Shown here: positions 34,746-43,518 of the stretch, in pieces | How positions within the stretch are numbered: the first letter of the stretch is position 1 | How the letters are laid out: every line of letters starts with the position of its first letter | Origin: Deltaproteobacteria bacterium | GTDB lineage: Bacteria; UBA10199; JACPAL01 | Length of the DNA stretch: 64,000 nt | Assembly: GCA_016180855.1 (NCBI GenBank) | Contig: JACPAL010000004.1 | Location: forward strand, 61,907-125,906 | Direction of reading: 5' to 3' | The notes under the pieces: model-generated | What the model was told of the DNA's origin: nothing | The model's input: the letters and a program-made list of their open reading frames with translations, nothing else | The model's database searches: none | Made by a program: the position numbers and the translations under genes

Positions 34746-37700
34746 GCTCCTTCCTCTTCCATGAATAATAAATCACCGGATAGATCAGCAATTCCAGAAC
34801 AAACGAGGTCACCAATCCACCGATCATCGGGGCGGCGATCCGCTTCATCATGTCGGCCCCGGTCCCCATTGACCACATGATCGGCAACAGCCCGATCATA
34901 GCAGCACAGACCGTCATCATCTTGGGGCGCACCCGCTTCACTGCCCCGTGGATGATTGCCTCGGTCAGGTCGTCGCAATTTCTCATACGGCCTGCCTCAG
35001 TCGCCTCCTTATAAGAGAGGTCAAGAAAGAGCAGCATGAAGACGCCGGTCTCAGCATCGAGTCCCATGAGGGCGATCATTCCAACCCAGACCGCGATCGA
35101 CATATTGTAGCCCAGAAGAAACAGGAACCAGACCGCGCCGATGAGCGAGAACGGGACGGCGAGCAGTACAATCCCGGCTTTCACTGCCGACTTCATGTTC
35201 ATATAGAGGAGAAAGAAAATGATGAAGATCGTCAACGGGAGGATCAGCTTGAGTCGCTCGCGGACCCGGATCATGTTCTCGTACTGTCCGCTCCATTGCA
35301 GGGTGTAACCTTCCGGGAGTTTCAATTGGGCGTGTACAAATTTTTTGGCCTCGGTGACGTAACTACCGATATCTCGTCCCGCCATGTCGACATAGACATA
35401 ACCGGAGAGCATCCCATTCTCGTCCCGGATCATCGCAGGGCCTGTTGTCATCCGGATCTCCGCGACCGCTGAAACCGGAATTTGTGCGCCGGAGGGGGTC
35501 GCAACAAAGACCTTCCCCAGTTCCGTGATCTCATCCCGAAGTTCGCGGCTATACCGGACGTTTACCGTGTAACGCTCGCGTCCCTCTACCGTGGTGGAGA
35601 TCTCTTCTCCGCCAAGTGCGGTGCTGATCACCTCCTCCGCCTCGGCGACGGTCAATCCATACCGTGCGAGCTCATCCCGCTTGAGATCAAAGTCAACAAA
35701 GTAACCGCCGGCGACCCGTTCGGCATAGACACTGCGTGTACCGGGTACCTCCTTCAGCACCGCTTCAAGGCGCGTGCCGATCTCCTCAATCTTCTTTAGG
35801 TCTGCACCGAAGATTTTTAGCCCGATCGGTGTCCGGATCCCGGTGGCGAGCATATCGATCCGGTTCTTGATCGGCATTGTCCAGGCGTTGGTCCAGCCGG
35901 GGAGCTGCAGGGCGCGATCCATCTCGTTGATCAGCTCTTCCCAGGTAATCGTTCGGCTCCCGATCGGCCAACGTTTCACCTTTCGCCACTCTTTTCTAGG
36001 TTTGAGCAGAACCGTTGTCTCAACCATGGAAAAGGGTGCAGGGTCGGTCGGTGTCGTTGCTCGACCGATCTTTCCAAACACGGTCTCGACCTCTGGAAAA
36101 TTTTTTAAGACCCGGTCTTGAATCTGCAGGGTTCGCTCAGCCTCCGTGACTGAAATTCCGGGGAGTGTCGTTGGCATATAGAGGATCGCCCCTTCGTTGA
36201 GCGGTGGCATGAACTCCGAGCCGAGCATGAAGAAAACCGGGATCGTGGTGAGCATGAGAATCCCGGCGGCGAGGATCGTCTTTTTTCGATTCTTCAGCAC
36301 AAAGCGGCAGGCCGGTTCGTAGATTGAAAAGAGGACGCGGCTGATCGGATGATTCTCCTCCGGGTAATATTTTCCGACCAGCGTGGCATTGGCGAACCTC
36401 TCCAGCCACTTGGGTCGGAGCGAAAAAGGATCCATCCGGGCAAACAGCATCCGAAGTGCCGGATCGAGCGTCACGGCCAGAAGCGCGGCGATCACCATTG
36501 CGAGGTTTTTGGAATAGGCGAGCGGTTTGAAGAGCCGCCCTTCCTGATCGACGAGTGTGAAGACCGGCAGGAAGGCGACAGCGATCACGAGGAGCGAGAA
36601 GAAGACCGACGGCCCGACCTCCTTTAATGCGCTTAGCCGAATTTCATGAAAATCCCCCTTGCGTCCGCTGGTGATCCACAACTGGAGCTTCTTATAGGCG
36701 TTTTCCACCTCGACAATTGCCCCATCCACCAACACGCCGATTGAAATGGCAATGCCGGCCAAAGACATAATGTTGGCGGTGAGCCCCATGAGGTAAAACG
36801 GAATAAAGGCGAACAACACCGAGATCGGGATTGTCAGGATCGGGACGATCGCGGACGGGATGTGCCAGAGAAACAGGAGGATCACGAGGCTTACAATGAT
36901 CATTTCGTCGACAAGCGTCCGCCTGAGTGTTTCGATCGCCCGTCGGATCAGGTCGGCCCGATCATAGGTGGTGACCATTCTGACCCCTTCCGGCAGGGAG
37001 GGGCGGATCTCCTCGATCTTCTTTTGCACGCGGTCAATTACATTGAGGGCATTCTCGCCGTAACGCATTACGACGACGCCACCTACGACGTCTCCCTTTC
37101 CGTCAAGATCGGCAACCCCACGCCGGATATTGGGGCCGAGTGAAACGCTGCCAATATGGCGGATCTGGATCGGAACGCCTGACTTGGGGTCGTTTCCGAC
37201 CGCGATTTTTTCCAGATCTTCGATCGTCTTGATGTAGCCACGCCCTCGGATCATGTATTCACGGCCGGAGAACTCGACGAGTCGTCCGCCGACCTCGTTG
37301 TTCCCGTTCCGGATCGCCTCGATTACCCGGTTGACCGGGAGGTTGTAGGCGATCAATGCCGCTGGATTCAGAGAGACCTGATACTGCTTGATATGGCCAC
37401 CAAAGGTGGCGACCTCCGCGACACCGGGGACTGACTGGAGCTGATAGCGCAGGTTCCAATCCTGATAACTTCTTAATTCCTGCAAATTGTGTTTTCCGGA
37501 TTCATCGATGAGGGCATACTCGAAGACCCAGCCGACACTTGTGGCATCAGGCCCGAGCTCGGTTTTGACCCCCTCGGGCAGGGAGGGAATAATTTTGGAA
37601 AGATACTCGAGCGTCCGGCTCCTTGCCCAGTAGAGATCGGTTCCATCTTCATAGATGACGTAGACGTAAGAAAATCCGAAGTCGGAGAAGCCGCGTATTG

Positions 37701-37938
37701 CCTTGACCTTTGGTGCCCCCAAGAGCGCCGAGATGATCGGATAAGTGACCTGATCCTCCATGATGTCGGGGCTCCGGTCCCATCGTGAATAGACGATCAC
37801 CTGTGTGTCTGAGAGATCGGGAATCGCGTCGAGCGGGACCCGCTTGAGACACCAGAGGGCGATCCCGACGAGAAAGAGGACAATGGTCAGGACGACGAAT
37901 TTGTTTCGGCCGCTGTAGTCAATAATTCGTTCAATCAT
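34738..37938 (-). CDS. cusA: Heavy-metal efflux RND pump, CusA/CzcA family
   Basis: 1066 residues, normal length for the HME-RND family. It is an inner-membrane proton-driven trimer that exports metal ions from the periplasm and cytoplasm. The N-terminal helix (KFVVLTIVLFLVGIALWCLK) and DAIPDLSDTQVIV are typical. The TM4 motif SIGVLVDGAIVEVEN carries the proton-relay Asp. The C-terminal AMIGLLPIMWSMGTGADMMKR and PVIYYSWKRKE match CusA-like pumps. The preceding gene carries a Cu-type heavy-metal-binding domain, so Cu(I)/Ag(I) is the likely cargo, though Zn/Co/Cd cannot be excluded. It overlaps the fusion-protein gene by 8 nt. Confidence 0.93.
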   Translation of the reverse strand: MIERIIDYSGRNKFVVLTIVLFLVGIALWCLKRVPLDAIPDLSDTQVIVYSRWDRSPDIMEDQVTYPIISALLGAPKVKAIRGFSDFGFSYVYVIYEDGTDLYWARSRTLEYLSKIIPSLPEGVKTELGPDATSVGWVFEYALIDESGKHNLQELRSYQDWNLRYQLQSVPGVAEVATFGGHIKQYQVSLNPAALIAYNLPVNRVIEAIRNGNNEVGGRLVEFSGREYMIRGRGYIKTIEDLEKIAVGNDPKSGVPIQIRHIGSVSLGPNIRRGVADLDGKGDVVGGVVVMRYGENALNVIDRVQKKIEEIRPSLPEGVRMVTTYDRADLIRRAIETLRRTLVDEMIIVSLVILLFLWHIPSAIVPILTIPISVLFAFIPFYLMGLTANIMSLAGIAISIGVLVDGAIVEVENAYKKLQLWITSGRKGDFHEIRLSALKEVGPSVFFSLLVIAVAFLPVFTLVDQEGRLFKPLAYSKNLAMVIAALLAVTLDPALRMLFARMDPFSLRPKWLERFANATLVGKYYPEENHPISRVLFSIYEPACRFVLKNRKKTILAAGILMLTTIPVFFMLGSEFMPPLNEGAILYMPTTLPGISVTEAERTLQIQDRVLKNFPEVETVFGKIGRATTPTDPAPFSMVETTVLLKPRKEWRKVKRWPIGSRTITWEELINEMDRALQLPGWTNAWTMPIKNRIDMLATGIRTPIGLKIFGADLKKIEEIGTRLEAVLKEVPGTRSVYAERVAGGYFVDFDLKRDELARYGLTVAEAEEVISTALGGEEISTTVEGRERYTVNVRYSRELRDEITELGKVFVATPSGAQIPVSAVAEIRMTTGPAMIRDENGMLSGYVYVDMAGRDIGSYVTEAKKFVHAQLKLPEGYTLQWSGQYENMIRVRERLKLILPLTIFIIFFLLYMNMKSAVKAGIVLLAVPFSLIGAVWFLFLLGYNMSIAVWVGMIALMGLDAETGVFMLLFLDLSYKEATEAGRMRNCDDLTEAIIHGAVKRVRPKMMTVCAAMIGLLPIMWSMGTGADMMKRIAAPMIGGLVTSFVLELLIYPVIYYSWKRKELK

Positions 37939-38995
37939 GGTGGTGATCTCCTCCGCCTCCTTCGACCGCCGCCCGGAGTTGACTTTCCGAATCGATCAAA
38001 AAGGCGGCGCTTGTTGCAACAACCTCTCCCTCTTTCAATCCCTCCAGGATCACGCGTGCATCGGCCGTCTCCGATCCCGTCATGACCTCCCGTGCTGAAA
38101 AATGGGATCCATGAACGGCAAAGACGAGGGAGCGCGTGCCGGTTTCAATCACCGCTGATTTCGGGACAAGAAGTTTCTCTCCCAGATCAAGATTCAGTGT
38201 TACATTGAGGAAACTCTCCGGAGAAATCTTGCCGCCGGCACCCGCAATCTCGATCCGGGCGCGGGTCGAACGGGTCATGGGATCCAGTACCGGGCTGATG
38301 CCGCGTACCACACCTTCATAAATGCTGCCTGTCTGTGGCAGGGTCATTGTTGCTCTCTGTCCCACCTTCACCTCCGTTGTATCCGTGCCGTAGAGTGGGG
38401 CGTAGATCCAGACCGGTCCCCCGTCGCGGGGAAGGGTCAATGCCGGGTCCGGCTCACCGCGGCGTTTCAGTTCTTGAATCTCTTCTTTCCCCATCCCCAA
38501 GAGATTCAGTCGGTTTCGTGCCGCCGATTCAAGGTCCGGTGAGCCGGCGGCGATCTCCAGAAATTCGGTCTGTGCGACTGCAAGATCGGCGTCAAAGGCG
38601 ACCCGACCCGGTGCCCGGATCTCCTTGACTGCCGGTTTTCTCATCACTGTAGCGGTGGTGATGCCGATCATTTGTTGTCGTTCGGGGGAGATGGTGACCC
38701 CCCTCACCCGTCCTGCCTCCGGCGGTCCACCCTCTTCCGCCCTTCGGCATGGCTCAGGGCAGGCCAAGGGGAGAGGACTAACGGAAGAGGACTCTTTATA
38801 AACGGGCACCAGTTTCATATGGCAGATCGGGCACTCTCCCTCCTCTTCTTCATGGATCTGCGGGTGCATCGGGCAGGTATAATGACTGATTGCCTGCTCC
38901 TGTTTGGTTGTTTCTGTAGGGCGCAGGAGGTAATAGGTGGCAGCCCCTCCAAGGATAACCAACAATCCGACGATGATGATGGTTTGTTTATTCAT
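37931..38995 (-). CDS. cusB: Efflux RND periplasmic adaptor (CusB-like) with heavy-metal-binding domain
   Basis: 354 residues. An N-terminal membrane anchor (TIIIVGLLVILGGAATYYLL) is followed by a heavy-metal-binding domain at about residues 39-66 (YTCPMHPQIH and CPICHMKLVPV, with Cys, His and Met ligands). The HlyD-like hairpin and barrel follow (LTLPRDGGPVWIYAPLYG, KVGQRATMTLPQTG). It links the RND pump to TolC. Between the metal-binding domain and the adaptor, about residues 73-90 (PLPLACPEPCRRAEEGG) are encoded by a 41-bp dispersed repeat inserted in frame. It overlaps both neighbours by 8 nt. Confidence 0.92.
   Translation of the reverse strand: MNKQTIIIVGLLVILGGAATYYLLRPTETTKQEQAISHYTCPMHPQIHEEEEGECPICHMKLVPVYKESSSVSPLPLACPEPCRRAEEGGPPEAGRVRGVTISPERQQMIGITTATVMRKPAVKEIRAPGRVAFDADLAVAQTEFLEIAAGSPDLESAARNRLNLLGMGKEEIQELKRRGEPDPALTLPRDGGPVWIYAPLYGTDTTEVKVGQRATMTLPQTGSIYEGVVRGISPVLDPMTRSTRARIEIAGAGGKISPESFLNVTLNLDLGEKLLVPKSAVIETGTRSLVFAVHGSHFSAREVMTGSETADARVILEGLKEGEVVATSAAFLIDSESQLRAAVEGGGGDHHHD
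38738..38778. repeat. Dispersed repeat copy inside the cusB-like coding sequence
   Basis: 41 bp identical, in inverted orientation, to 18430-18470. Here it keeps the reading frame open and adds a short stretch including ACPEPCRRA to the protein linker. Intergenic and in-gene copies of the same element suggest a mobile palindromic repeat that tolerates, or favours, in-frame insertion. Confidence 0.85.
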
Positions 38996-40247
38996 CGCTT
39001 TCTCCTTTCTGATTTAGTGGGGAACCGACGAGCCTTTCAAGCTGTGTGTAGGCTATCCCAAGCCCCGCCTGATTTTCATAGAACGTCATCTTCAGATCAC
39101 GCAGCGTTCGTGCGGCATCTACCAGGGTAAGGAACTGGACCTTGCCTGTCCGGTACGATGTCCGGGCGGTCTTGAGGGTGGCGCTCGCCGCCGGCAGAAT
39201 CCCTCCTTCGTAATTTTGAACGATCTCCTCGGCGGCGCGAAAGGCGCTGTATGCCTGTTCAATCTCGTGCTGTGTGTGGATCTTCGCCGATTCATTTTCT
39301 GCACGCGTTGCGGCGAGCGAGGCGTTCGCCTCTTTGATCTCTCCACGGTTTTTCCAGAAGTAGAGTGGGATGTTGACCATTGCGGTTCCGGTCCAGGCAT
39401 CTTGCCTCGTGGTTCGCTGGTTATATTCCAGCCCCAAACTCAAATCGGGGAGCAATCCCTGCCGTGCGGCGGTCAGTTTCGAACGGTCGCGTTCCTCAAT
39501 CGCGGCTAGCCTGGTCAGTTCCGGTCGCGATTCAACGGCGCCCACCGTAACTTCATCTAATGTTGCTTCAAGGTGGGGGAATTCGATGTTTTTTGATAGA
39601 ACGATCTCATCGTGCCCCGATCGGTTCAGGAGTGCCTTGAGGTGTACGAGATGGGTCAAACGCTCCTGTTTAAGCTTGATCTCCTCATTCTGGAGTATCG
39701 AGAGCTCTACCTGGGCCTTGAGTGGTGTATCGGCGGTCGTTTGTCCGGTAGCATAGGCGGTCTTGGTGGAGGCGAGCAGTTGTCGAAAAAGCTCGGCGGT
39801 TTCCTTCGTTGTCTCAAGCTGACGGTCGAGTCGGTAGATCTCATAATAGGTCATTTTAAGATCGAGAAGGACATCTGCGATTCGACCACGAGAGACCTCT
39901 TGCTCCGCCTGCGCATCGAACCGGGCCACTTTGCCTTTTACATGGCGTTTACCCGGGAAAGGGATTTTCTGTTCGAGCCGATAGTTGATCATCTCTCCCT
40001 GCTTGACGTCGAGTGTATCGACCGGAACCTCTTCAAACATGACGCCAACCATCGGATCGTCCAGCGCCTTCGCCTGCGAGATCCGAGCCCGTGCTGCCTC
40101 AACCTGATAGCCGGCAGCCCGGATATCAGGGTTGTTCTGGAATACCTCCTGAAGGAGTTCATCCAGGGTAACGGTCTCTGCGGCAGGTGCGACAGATTCC
40201 AGGACCCAAAAGAGCAGAAACACCAAGAATTTTAAATAACGGGACAT
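38988..40247 (-). CDS. Outer-membrane efflux protein, TolC/CusC family
   Basis: 419 residues from the ATG at 40247, chosen for AAGGAGAG just upstream and the signal peptide it begins (LKFLVFLLFWVLESVAPAAA-like). Two repeats of the outer-membrane efflux domain are visible: VTLDELLQEVFQNNPDIRAA and ARARISQAKALDDP in the first, and SRPELTRLAAIEERDRSKLTAARQGLLPDLSLGLEY in outline in the second. The trimeric channel passes substrate from the RND pump across the outer membrane. It overlaps the adaptor gene by 8 nt, so all three subunits are translated together. Confidence 0.92.
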   Translation of the reverse strand: MSRYLKFLVFLLFWVLESVAPAAETVTLDELLQEVFQNNPDIRAAGYQVEAARARISQAKALDDPMVGVMFEEVPVDTLDVKQGEMINYRLEQKIPFPGKRHVKGKVARFDAQAEQEVSRGRIADVLLDLKMTYYEIYRLDRQLETTKETAELFRQLLASTKTAYATGQTTADTPLKAQVELSILQNEEIKLKQERLTHLVHLKALLNRSGHDEIVLSKNIEFPHLEATLDEVTVGAVESRPELTRLAAIEERDRSKLTAARQGLLPDLSLGLEYNQRTTRQDAWTGTAMVNIPLYFWKNRGEIKEANASLAATRAENESAKIHTQHEIEQAYSAFRAAEEIVQNYEGGILPAASATLKTARTSYRTGKVQFLTLVDAARTLRDLKMTFYENQAGLGIAYTQLERLVGSPLNQKGESDE

Positions 40248-40307
40248 ACAACTCTCCTTGGGCGCACAAGAGAGAGCGCCCATCAACTCATTCGTGGAGA
40301 GTTGAGA

Positions 40308-40685
40308 TTAAAGATTCAATGTGACTTTGTTTGCGACGGAGGTTGCAAGAAGGGGAGGGGCCCTCTCAGAAGAGAAGAGACCTCTCGATTCTTGATTGGA
40401 TTGGCTGTCCAACCAATCGGAGAGTACAAAAAGAACTGTTGTTAGAGAAGGGGTGATCAGATCGAATTGTGTGTTGGGGAGATAGGAATTGAACTCTTCC
40501 CGGCAGCAATCGTGGGTCTCTCTCTCAGAAGGGGCTGCCGATTCTGCCTCCTTGTGGCAGGGTGGAACGACTTCTTTCGCCTGGACGGGTGGACAGAGAT
40601 AGGGGCAGACCCCCAAAAACAGGACGACCATCCAGGTAGCGAACGCGACCCCGATCCACCTCTGCTTTAGCAGTCTCTTTCTCAT
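40308..40685 (-). CDS. Small membrane-anchored Cys/His protein at the head of the metal-efflux operon
   Basis: 125 residues. One N-terminal hydrophobic segment (VAFATWMVVLFLGVCPYLC) is followed by a Cys/His-rich periplasmic part with PPCHKEAES and HDCCREEF. Small proteins of this build often precede efflux genes in copper-resistance operons and may bind metal. No named family is recognised with certainty. It lies 60 nt upstream of the TolC-like gene, probably in the same transcript. The upstream region 40686-40887 has only a weak promoter-like match. Confidence 0.7.
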   Translation of the reverse strand: MRKRLLKQRWIGVAFATWMVVLFLGVCPYLCPPVQAKEVVPPCHKEAESAAPSERETHDCCREEFNSYLPNTQFDLITPSLTTVLFVLSDWLDSQSNQESRGLFSSERAPPLLATSVANKVTLNL

Positions 40686-40887
40686 AAAAACGACCCCATG
40701 GTATCATTTCAATACAAGATACGCAATTATTTGTTTTTGGGTGTGGAGATTCTCCGAATCACGTTTTCTCACTTGCCATGCAGCAACCCGCTGACCTAGT
40801 GCTGAGCGAGTAACTTCATTGATTTTTTTGGCTTTTCAGATACGTCATGGTAATTACGAGTCGAAGTACTTAATCAGGAGCGGTCCC

Positions 40888-40959
40888 GGGCGCTTAGCTC
40901 AGTGGTAGAGCGCTTCCTTCACACGGAAGAGGCCGCTGGTCCGATCCCAGCAGCGCCCA
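40888..40959 (+). tRNA. tRNA-Val (anticodon CAC)
   Basis: All arms fold: acceptor GGGCGCT/AGCGCCC, D stem GCTC/GAGC, anticodon stem CTTCC/GGAAG with loop TTCACAC giving anticodon CAC, and T stem GCTGG/CCAGC. The T loop is TCCGATC, with C in place of the near-universal T at position 55. CCA is not encoded. 72 nt. Confidence 0.92.
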
Positions 40960-40968
40960 CAAGTTTCA

Positions 40969-42063
40969 CTATTTCTTCAACCCGCGGAGTTCAAACATCT
41001 TTAAAATAGGTAAGGCGGCGGTCTCGGCGGCGTACTCTTCACCGCCGAGATCAAATCCTTTCTGAAGGCTTTCCTGGGAAGAGATCACCGGTTTTCCATT
41101 GGGACCCGGCGGAGGTTGATCATAGTTGCTGGCTCCACGAACGTTGACGAACGGGATCGCTGTTTTCTCCAGTTGATTCCATTCTTCGACTACGTTCATC
41201 CAGGAGACCGCCTCCATTGCCGTAAAGGCGATGACCTGATCGGCCTCTTTGGAGAGATTCAATGCCTTCTGAATCAACGTCGCCACATAGCTTCGTGCGA
41301 GCTGATCTTCAGGCGCCCCATGCCAGAAGTTGTTGCTCGAGACCTCCGCGCATTCTTCATAGCGGTAGATCTTCGGGGCGCGTACGGCCTCTTTGGGATG
41401 ATACATCCTGATTTTTTGCAGGATCGCCTCGGGCATTTCAGGCCAGGTGAGAGAGGAGGTGACCTTTAATAACTCATCAGCAAGGACGGATTGCCCTGCC
41501 GCAAAAAGATTCCGGTTCTTCCAAGGCATCTTCCACCAGCCGTCTGCCGAGGTCCACCACTTTTCTGTTTTTTGCCAGTCATTAACGCTCGATCGATGGA
41601 GATCGTAGCTATAGGCCAGGGGGCTCACGCAGAGGTCACCGAGCATCACCGGTTCGCGGTCAAGGCGCCGGAGACCCTTTTCATCATAGAGCTCCCCTTT
41701 TTGAGGGGAGACACCGGCGATTCCCGACCAGAGGACCTCCTGAACCTTCTTCGCGTTGCGAAACAGGATCTCCTCCATGCAGGTTCCTGAGGCATCCATG
41801 CCGATGCCGGTAACGGCCAACAGGATTGGAGTCTCATAAAGTTTTCCGGTAAAAACCTGGTCACAAAAGGTAAAATCGGAGGTCCGGTCTTTTCTGGATT
41901 TCATCAGGTCGAGAAAAGGTTTTGGTTCTCCCCAGGTTTCTCCCTTTTCATTGATGCCGCCGAATGCGGTCAGAATCACAGAACTCTTTTTTTGGCTCTT
42001 TCCGAAGAGGAGGGCCGGAAGGGTGAGAAGAGAGAACAAAAAAATGATGAAGAGTTTTTGCAT
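40969..42063 (-). CDS. Exported nucleoside-phosphorylase-superfamily protein
   Basis: 364 residues. A signal peptide (MQKLFIIFLFSLLTLPALLFG) exports it. The core matches the nucleoside phosphorylase / MTA-SAH nucleosidase fold: AVTGIGMDASGTCMEE, then VLWSGIAGVSPQKGE followed by GDLCVSPLAY, and near the end FTAMEAVSWMNVV and VNVRGASNYD, the places where the family carries its base- and ribose-binding Glu and Asp. An exported form is unusual; related proteins include purine nucleoside permease-like NUP proteins. Substrate unknown. It lies 6 nt downstream of the amine oxidase gene and is probably cotranscribed. Confidence 0.72.
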   Translation of the reverse strand: MQKLFIIFLFSLLTLPALLFGKSQKKSSVILTAFGGINEKGETWGEPKPFLDLMKSRKDRTSDFTFCDQVFTGKLYETPILLAVTGIGMDASGTCMEEILFRNAKKVQEVLWSGIAGVSPQKGELYDEKGLRRLDREPVMLGDLCVSPLAYSYDLHRSSVNDWQKTEKWWTSADGWWKMPWKNRNLFAAGQSVLADELLKVTSSLTWPEMPEAILQKIRMYHPKEAVRAPKIYRYEECAEVSSNNFWHGAPEDQLARSYVATLIQKALNLSKEADQVIAFTAMEAVSWMNVVEEWNQLEKTAIPFVNVRGASNYDQPPPGPNGKPVISSQESLQKGFDLGGEEYAAETAALPILKMFELRGLKK

Positions 42064-42069
42064 AAGTAA

Positions 42070-43518
42070 TCAAGGCTCTTTTTTGTGTTGAACGATACCC
42101 TGCACCACCCGATAGGCGGACTGGACGGCGCCGTCGGAGTGTGTGTTTTCGGTAAAATCGCCGGCAAAGTAGAGGCGTCCCTGGGGTTTTCGAACCTCTT
42201 CGGACAACTCATCAAAACGGGAGCGGCCGACCGGCCAGCCGGCAATCGCCCGAGGGTGATAACGGAAGAACTCCCACTTCTTTACGTATTGACTGATACC
42301 GGGCCAAAACTTCTCGAGCGCCGTTTCCAATTCCTGGCGAACCGCCGGGAGGGGCTGTAAATTAAATCCTTCGGCATAGGCCCCGGTACAAAGAAAATTT
42401 AGCACGCGGTAGGGGGGACTTTTCTCTTCGGCATTTCCATCATAAATGACCCCCAACGGCCCATCGGAGAGGATCGCCAGCGTGTTGACACCATCGATCA
42501 TCCAGTATTTCTCAGCGGCCGGGTCGAGAAAGAGATGGGCGGTGAAATAGGCCCCCCAGTTCTGTGCCGCTATCGCCTCCTGCACCTTGGAAGAAAGCGG
42601 TGGATCAAACTGGACTTCAAAAGGGAGTCTGAAGAGCGGGGCTGTCACAACGACAAAGTCGGCCTCATAATCTTTGTGAACCAGTGTTGAGGTCTCCATG
42701 ACGGTGATATGGACGCCGTCGGTAGTGTTCCGAATGCTTTTGACCTGGGTATTCACAAGAATATTTCGACTCCCGATCGACTGAACCAGTGCATCAACGA
42801 GCCTCTGGTTTCCTCCTTCAACCTCGTAACCCGTTTGTCCCTTGCCAATAAATTTTTCCCACTCATCGATGCCGTCAAGCGCGCTGAGGCTATCCCATCC
42901 GGTGGCGATCTCTACCTCCAGTGTTACACGAATCCATTCCTGGACCTTTTGAGGAAGCCCCGACCGGCGGACCCATTCACCGAAAGAGATCTCCTTCAAG
43001 TGCCAGAGTGCTTCAAGCTGCCGTCCTCTGATCTTGTCGACTATTTTGAGTGTCTCCTTCTCCCAGTTCTTCAGTTTTTCGATCTCGCCCTTTTGAAAGA
43101 GCGCCTCAAGGTACTCATCGACGCTCTCCTGAATATAAGGATACAATTTTCCGCCAACAACGACACTCGAGTGGGGGGCGACTGATGTCAGTGGGATCTT
43201 AAATTCATGGAGAAGCTCAATCGCGCGGTTCCCCTCCCAAAACTCCTCCAAACCGGCCTCCACAGAGATGTTGCCGGGGTAACGGGCGGTCTGGATCCTC
43301 CCACCGACGCGAGGCCGGAGCTCCAGAATTTTATAAGTGAGACCTTCTTTTTTGAGAAGATGAGCCGTGACGAGACCGGAGATCCCCCCACCAACAATCA
43401 GGACATCGGTCTTTCCCGCATTTTTTGGAATGCCACACCGGGAGCAACCTGTCACAAGAAGAGAGGGGATCAGGAGAAGAAAGAGGGAGAACTTTCCGAA
43501 TCCAGAACCCTTTTTCAA
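42070..43518 (-). CDS. Lipid-anchored FAD-dependent amine oxidase
   Basis: 482 residues from a TTG at 43518. This start is supported by GGAGGG 5 nt upstream and a 4-nt TTGA overlap with the aminotransferase stop. The frame extends further upstream without a better start. The N-terminus is a lipoprotein signal (FSLFLLLIPSLLVTGC, lipobox VTGC). The Rossmann FAD motif VLIVGGGISGLVTAHLL and LELRPRVGGRIQ follow, and the C-terminal FAD segment is LYFAGDFTENTHSDGAVQSA. This layout is that of monoamine-oxidase and protoporphyrinogen-oxidase-like flavoproteins. It would oxidise an amine in the periplasm; substrate unknown. Confidence 0.85.
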   Translation of the reverse strand: MKKGSGFGKFSLFLLLIPSLLVTGCSRCGIPKNAGKTDVLIVGGGISGLVTAHLLKKEGLTYKILELRPRVGGRIQTARYPGNISVEAGLEEFWEGNRAIELLHEFKIPLTSVAPHSSVVVGGKLYPYIQESVDEYLEALFQKGEIEKLKNWEKETLKIVDKIRGRQLEALWHLKEISFGEWVRRSGLPQKVQEWIRVTLEVEIATGWDSLSALDGIDEWEKFIGKGQTGYEVEGGNQRLVDALVQSIGSRNILVNTQVKSIRNTTDGVHITVMETSTLVHKDYEADFVVVTAPLFRLPFEVQFDPPLSSKVQEAIAAQNWGAYFTAHLFLDPAAEKYWMIDGVNTLAILSDGPLGVIYDGNAEEKSPPYRVLNFLCTGAYAEGFNLQPLPAVRQELETALEKFWPGISQYVKKWEFFRYHPRAIAGWPVGRSRFDELSEEVRKPQGRLYFAGDFTENTHSDGAVQSAYRVVQGIVQHKKEP

